From a virus, in IMG/VR virus record IMGVR_UViG_3300042543_000255, positions 1-24,527 of that record: DNA of 24,527 nucleotides. The stretch is one strand, 5' to 3'. The notes beneath the pieces were generated by a model that was not told the DNA's origin, searched no databases, and worked only from the letters and a program-made list of their open reading frames with translations. Below, piece by piece: positions 20,737 to 24,527 of this stretch. A program made the translations under genes and the position numbers. Positions within the stretch are counted from its first letter, which is position 1, and each line of letters starts with the position of its first letter.

Positions 20737-22051
20737 CCTTCCGCCTCCGCCCCTTCCGCTTCGGCTTGCCGTAGGCGTTCTCCTCAACCGGCGGCGGCTC
20801 GGGGAGCGGGGCGGTCTCTTTCACCACGATCTCCTCGACCACCGCCGGCTCCTCGACCACCTGGGCCGCCTTGTCGAGCGTGGTCATGTTCAACTGCACG
20901 AACCTGACATCGCCGCTTTCGACCGGGTTGAGATTCTCCAGCGAGCGGATCTCATTCACGCTCAACACGCCAAGGTTCCACATCGTGTTGTAGTAGCTGG
21001 CTCGCCCGGCAGCGTCGGCCCGCAGCACGCCGCGAGTGTCGAACTCCGCGAAGTATTCATCGTCGCCTTCAAGCAAGTCGCGAGCGATCGAAGACTCGAT
21101 GCGACGCAGATACGGCATCAGCCCGTTCGTCAGGAAGTCGAGCGATTGCTGTTCGATATTCGAGAACGACGAACGCGTGAGGTCGCCCACCAGATGCGGC
21201 GGCACGCCGAAGAGCCGACACACTTCCTCGACTTGAAACCGGCGAGCCTCAAGGAACTGGCTCTCTTGGTTGTTCCCGCCGAGCTCCGAAACTTTGAGCC
21301 CGCCCTGCAATACTGCCGTTCGGTTGCTTCGGTCTGGGCCGCGATGAGCCCTCTCCCACTGATTCCGCGTGTTCTCAGCCGCCTCGGGCGAGAGCATCTG
21401 ATCGGTGGAAAGGATCACGCCCGGCCGGGCACCATTCCCGAAGAACGTCGCCCCGTGGATCTCGCACGCCCGAGCCAGCCCGATCGCGTCGCGGGCGAGC
21501 TCAATCGTGCTCATCCCGTTCACGCCGTCATCCGACATCCCACGCACCGACATCACCGCGTCTTGGGTGTAAACCGTCGAAGAGCCAGACGCCTCGCGGT
21601 ACGTGTACCGCAGGCGGTTGTTTTCAAGTTGCTCGGTCTTCACCCGGCTCGGGTGCAGCGGCACGATCTCGGTGATCGCCCCGCCGCTGTAGACCTTCTC
21701 ATCAAGAGCGAACCCGTGCGAGAGTAGGTGCAGCATCATCTGCTCGCGCCACTCGAACGAGGTCTGCCACGAGTTCGGCTGCGTGTGCAAAAGCCGATAG
21801 AGCGGATGCTCGCGGGCGACCTCTTTGCCACCACCCGGAAGCCGGCGGTAGAGGTGCAGCGGCAGACCGGCGACGCTGGTCGAAAGCACGCGGATGCACG
21901 CCAGCACCACGGTCGACCGGAGAGCCGTCTCGGCGTCCACCTTCACGCCGCTGGGGTTGCGGTTGCTCGAAGCCCAACTGCCCGACTCATAGTCCCAGTT
22001 GCGGGAGTCTTCGCCGGGGAGCCACAAAATGCGGTGAGCGTTGGCGATCAT
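20729..22051 (-). CDS. HK97-family portal protein, 440 aa
   Basis: This dodecameric vertex protein is the DNA gate and the nucleation point of the head. VDAETALRSTVVLACIRVLS, VAGLPLHLYRR, HPLYRLLHTQPNSWQTSFEW, then VIPL-like TEIVPLHPSRVK and VCRLFGVPPHLVGDLTRSSF are hallmark segments of the family. LGVLSVNEIRSLENLNPVES is the conserved C-terminal motif. The ATG overlaps the TerL stop (ATGA). The tail is Pro/Glu-rich and then basic (KPKRKGRRRKGG). Length is typical. Confidence 0.95.
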   Translation of the reverse strand: MIANAHRILWLPGEDSRNWDYESGSWASSNRNPSGVKVDAETALRSTVVLACIRVLSTSVAGLPLHLYRRLPGGGKEVAREHPLYRLLHTQPNSWQTSFEWREQMMLHLLSHGFALDEKVYSGGAITEIVPLHPSRVKTEQLENNRLRYTYREASGSSTVYTQDAVMSVRGMSDDGVNGMSTIELARDAIGLARACEIHGATFFGNGARPGVILSTDQMLSPEAAENTRNQWERAHRGPDRSNRTAVLQGGLKVSELGGNNQESQFLEARRFQVEEVCRLFGVPPHLVGDLTRSSFSNIEQQSLDFLTNGLMPYLRRIESSIARDLLEGDDEYFAEFDTRGVLRADAAGRASYYNTMWNLGVLSVNEIRSLENLNPVESGDVRFVQLNMTTLDKAAQVVEEPAVVEEIVVKETAPLPEPPPVEENAYGKPKRKGRRRKGG

Positions 22052-23682
22052 AGGATGAGGATGGAGGGTTCGGCGGCGGGCTTGTTCGTGATCTGCGAAG
22101 ACTCCCAGCCACCGAGAGCAAAGATCAGAGCCACGATCCCGTCGATGCGGCCCGTCGATTTCTTCTTCACCGGCCGCACGTCCTCAAACGAGTTCGTCTC
22201 CACCGTCACATTTGCCGACATCCACGAGAGCACCGGGTTGCCACCGTGGCGGATGCGGTTCTGAAGCACGAGCGATTCGAGCCGCTTCGTGCCCGAACTC
22301 ATGCCCCGGAACCCTTGGCTCCATCCTGACACTTTGAGCCCCGCCCCTTGCAGTTCCACGGCAAGCTGCACCGCCCCGTTGAGATCCATGTAGACGTGCT
22401 CGATCTGGTGCGTCTTGGCGTACTCCAGCACGAACTCCCGAATCTTCGAGTGGTCAATCACGTTCCCGTCGGTCGCGGTGATGTACCCCGAGTTGACCCA
22501 ATGCTGGAACGGCTGGCGGTCGGTTCGCTCCCGCTCCATGATGAGATCGCGGGGAGCCCAGAACATCGCATCGACCTCGAACTCGTCACCCTCGCACGGG
22601 TACAGGGCGACCATCGCGGAGAGGTCGGTGCTCTTCGACAAGTCCATCCCGAGGATGCACTTCCGCCCGGCGAAGGGCGAAGTCGGGCCGGCGGAACACG
22701 CGGCCCACTTCTCAGGATCGAGCCAGCGGTTCGTGCTCTCAGTCCAGACCCCGAGCGAGTAGCGGAGCCACCCGTTCAGCTTGGTCGCTTTGTTCTTCGC
22801 TTCGCGGGCATCCGCCGCGAACGATTCCTCGGTCATGGTGACGCCCATGCCGGGATTCACCCGCCGCCATGTTGCCGGGTCGAAGTAGTCCTCGGTGCCG
22901 TCAGTTCTCGCCCCGAAAATCTTCCCGTAGAAGCGGGGATCGTAGTTCGGGTCGGCGGCGGTCAACTCCGCGTACTCGTGTTGCTCCCAGCAAATCGTGT
23001 CGCGGCGGTCGCCGGCCGTGGTGATCGTGCAGAGCAGCGGCTCCCGCCGGGAGCGACCCGAGTACCGCAACGCCTCGAACAGCCGGCGATCGGGCCACGC
23101 GTGCAACTCGTCGCAGAAGACGAACGAATAGGACGGGCCTTCCGCCGCCCCGGCATCTCGCGAGATCACCCGCAGGCTCGATCCCGTGCTCATGCACACG
23201 ATCGTCTTCCGCGAATCGACCACTTCGAGCGACGCCGCCAGTTCGGGCGACCGCTTCACCATCGCGGCAGTCTCGTCAAAGATGATCGCCGCCTGGTTGC
23301 GATCCTTCGCCGCGATGCACCCGAGCTCGCCCTCACCCTCCATCAAGAGATGCCAGATCGAGAGGCACGAGAGGAGCGTGCTCTTCGCGTTCTTCTTGGG
23401 AACCTCCAGATACGCGAGCCGATACCGCCGCAGCCCGTCCTCGGTTCGCCACCCGTAGAGCGGCTCGATCACGTCCTGCTTGTGCCACTCCAAAAGCCGC
23501 ATCGGCTCGCCGGCCTTCGCGGTCGGGGAGTCTTTCGTGTGGCAGCACACCGACTCCAAGAATCCGACCACGAGATCGGCGGCGTCTTGATCGTAGGTGT
23601 AGCCCGCGACCCGCTCAGGCTCACGCCTTGCGGGCAGCCTTGAGGGCTCGGAACTTGTCGATCGCGCTTTCCGCCTTGGCAT
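22048..23682 (-). CDS. terL: Terminase large subunit, 544 aa
   Basis: It is the ATP-driven packaging motor and headful or cos nuclease. The ATPase domain has Walker A E93-V-P-K-K-N-A-K-S-T102, Walker B VFCDELH (D191, E192) and the coupling motif TITTAG (219-224). The RNase H-like nuclease domain has D347 (ILGMDLSKSTD), a second acid in HVYMDLNGA and a final Asp in GRIDGIVALI. This is the Terminase_1 / HK97-type large subunit, of usual length. The ATG at 23682 overlaps TerS by 62 nt; I found no ATG or GTG nearer the TerS stop that keeps the conserved start region, so the long overlap is probably real. Confidence 0.96.
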   Translation of the reverse strand: MPRRKARSTSSEPSRLPARREPERVAGYTYDQDAADLVVGFLESVCCHTKDSPTAKAGEPMRLLEWHKQDVIEPLYGWRTEDGLRRYRLAYLEVPKKNAKSTLLSCLSIWHLLMEGEGELGCIAAKDRNQAAIIFDETAAMVKRSPELAASLEVVDSRKTIVCMSTGSSLRVISRDAGAAEGPSYSFVFCDELHAWPDRRLFEALRYSGRSRREPLLCTITTAGDRRDTICWEQHEYAELTAADPNYDPRFYGKIFGARTDGTEDYFDPATWRRVNPGMGVTMTEESFAADAREAKNKATKLNGWLRYSLGVWTESTNRWLDPEKWAACSAGPTSPFAGRKCILGMDLSKSTDLSAMVALYPCEGDEFEVDAMFWAPRDLIMERERTDRQPFQHWVNSGYITATDGNVIDHSKIREFVLEYAKTHQIEHVYMDLNGAVQLAVELQGAGLKVSGWSQGFRGMSSGTKRLESLVLQNRIRHGGNPVLSWMSANVTVETNSFEDVRPVKKKSTGRIDGIVALIFALGGWESSQITNKPAAEPSILIL

Positions 23683-24118
23683 CCGGTTCCACCTTCAGCG
23701 AGGCACGAGCGGCAGGCGAGAGACCGAAGTCGCTCTCCAGTTGCCGCAGTTGCCCGGCGAGCTTGTGGGCGATCGATACCTCGGGCCGCTGGGCGATGTA
23801 CTTGATCTCGCCGCCGTCATTGAGGATGGGGTACGTGTCGCCTTCCGCCTTGAGTTTGACCCGCACCGCAAGCCACCACTCCCAGGTATCGCAGTACCGG
23901 GCGAGTGCCTCGACATCGGCCCGCGTCATCACCCGCGTCGCCTGGAGCATCGGCAGCAACTCGCCCCACCGGGCGGCGGCGACTTCGCCCAGGTGTGGCG
24001 GCATCGCGATGCCGTCGGCCGGCGGCTGCGGCTCGTCCGCGTTCAACTTTTGCTTGCCGGGGTTCCCGCGAAGGATCTTTAGTTCGGTCGGGATCGGTTT
24101 CGGCCCGCGTCTTCCCAT
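23621..24118 (-). CDS. terS: Terminase small subunit, P27 family, 165 aa
   Basis: It recognises the packaging site and feeds DNA to TerL. MGRRGPKPIPTELKILRGNP is the near-invariant start of P27-family small subunits, followed by PPHLGEVAAARWGELLPMLQ, the helix MTRADVEALARYCDTWEWWL and the C-terminal FGLSPAARASLKV motif. Length is typical. The cognate pac or cos site is expected near here, possibly in the 138-bp gap upstream. Confidence 0.95.
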   Translation of the reverse strand: MGRRGPKPIPTELKILRGNPGKQKLNADEPQPPADGIAMPPHLGEVAAARWGELLPMLQATRVMTRADVEALARYCDTWEWWLAVRVKLKAEGDTYPILNDGGEIKYIAQRPEVSIAHKLAGQLRQLESDFGLSPAARASLKVEPDAKAESAIDKFRALKAARKA

Positions 24119-24256
24119 GACTGACCTCGAAAGTGGCTGCCGTTTTTTGCGGCGTAAAAACCGGGCGGCGGCGGCAGACCTACCCCCTTGCCGTTACTTT
24201 CGCTCGCCCTCCCCCATAGGAACTTCTGGTTTTCCTCAGACGTGCTCGGAAAGGCA
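24119..24256. other. Non-coding gap between HNH and TerS genes
   Basis: These 138 bp hold no credible gene; a long minus-strand frame crossing it (24079-24483) is out of frame with both neighbours and antagonised by them. On the minus strand CCG-x-TTTTT (24162-24154) and AAAAA-CGG pair around ACGCCGC, a weak hairpin with A/T stems. HNH plus terminase spacing suggests that a cos or pac site could lie here. No direct evidence of a cut site is visible. Confidence 0.35.
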
Positions 24257-24527
24257 TCACCCGCCCTCCCCTCGCGCACCGGCTGCCCGCTCTTTGTGCA
24301 GTTCCTTGTTGGTCTTGCGGCTGTGGCATCGAACGCAGAGACAGCGACCGCCGGCAACGTCATACCGCGATCGCCCATCGCGGCAGACATCGGTGCCATG
24401 CACGACCGGCGAGATGTGATCCGCGTGAGCCTCTCGCCTATCAGCACACACCCGCCCGCAGTCCTGGCACTGCCACGCGTCACGCGTCAGCACCGCGAGC
24501 CTCCACGCCTTGTGGCTGGCTGAGCAG
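24257..24527 (-). CDS. HNH endonuclease, 5' end beyond the window
   Basis: The frame contains C-x-x-C (CQDCG), the catalytic H in AHADHISPVVHG, and CVRCHSRKTNKE with the second C-x-x-C and the closing H/N/K residues: a zinc-containing beta-beta-alpha HNH domain. A GTG at 24493 could start a 78-aa protein, but the frame stays open to the edge and reads S-H-K-A-W-R-L-A before VLTRDAWQC. That is the usual lead-in helix of phage HNH proteins, so the true start probably lies outside. HNH proteins next to terminase genes are needed for packaging cleavage in HK97-type phages (gp74-like). This one fits that position. Confidence 0.85.
   Translation of the reverse strand, partial: CSASHKAWRLAVLTRDAWQCQDCGRVCADRREAHADHISPVVHGTDVCRDGRSRYDVAGGRCLCVRCHSRKTNKELHKERAAGARGEGG

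Noticed and set aside
20576-21727. 383-aa plus-strand open frame opposite the portal gene
   Set aside because: Antisense to a confident portal gene, no ribosome binding site or motif, shadow composition.
22348-23643. 431-aa plus-strand open frame opposite TerL
   Set aside because: It is an antisense shadow of a gene with full terminase motifs; long antisense frames are expected in GC-rich DNA, and its translation is Arg/Leu/His-rich without any domain pattern.
24079-24483. 134-aa minus-strand frame spanning the HNH-TerS gap
   Set aside because: Overlaps the HNH catalytic region and the TerS start in another frame; no ribosome binding site and no motif.

Overview
This GC-rich window is most of the late (structural) region of a temperate tailed phage or prophage with an HK97-type head and a long, non-contractile (siphovirus-type) tail. 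The terminase, HK97-family portal, S78 prohead protease, HK97-fold capsid, connector, tape-measure and tyrosine integrase genes support this. No ribosomal, tRNA or clear host metabolic gene was seen. The host cannot be fixed from the sequence: GC-rich DNA, frequent GTG starts and ATGA stop/start overlaps only say a GC-rich bacterium. A planctomycete-type host is an impression, not a result.

Layout. Nearly everything reads on the minus strand, so the functional order runs from the right edge to the left. At the right edge lies an HNH endonuclease cut by the window end. Then come TerS, TerL, portal, prohead protease, a small zinc ribbon, major capsid and a small possible decoration protein. A GT-A-type glycosyltransferase follows inside the head operon, then a 79-aa protein, a phiE125 gp8-like connector, a 142-aa protein, the head-closure protein, an enlarged HK97 gp10-like protein, the tail terminator (DUF3168), a tail tube candidate and a second tail protein. 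Next are a gpG/gpT-type chaperone pair joined by a textbook -1 frameshift signal, a 975-aa tape measure, three distal tail proteins, a cysteine-rich 749-aa fibre-like protein and a 106-aa CxxC protein. Start and stop codons overlap almost throughout, so the block behaves as one or a few long translationally coupled operons.

Downstream of the fibre (about 3.07-5.44 kb, still minus strand) is a non-structural cassette: an HEXXH metallopeptidase-like protein, an 83-aa protein, a calcineurin-type metallophosphoesterase, an Nmad1/DUF1599-like protein and a 66-aa protein. It meets the plus-strand integrase (1898-3004) tail to tail at a strong hairpin.

The left 1.9 kb looks like a lysogeny or early control region. 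An excisionase-like DNA-binding protein with a very basic tail is divergent from the integrase, and there are several small minus-strand genes with their own sigma70-like promoters. Four near-identical 16-bp elements sit at these promoters, three of them inside -35/-10 spacers, and probably are operators of one regulator. The divergent region also carries nested inverted repeats that may be integrase/excisionase sites or attP. No repressor, replication gene, endolysin or holin was recognised. Where an upstream in-frame extension lacked a ribosome binding site, I chose the start with a Shine-Dalgarno sequence or a stop/start overlap.
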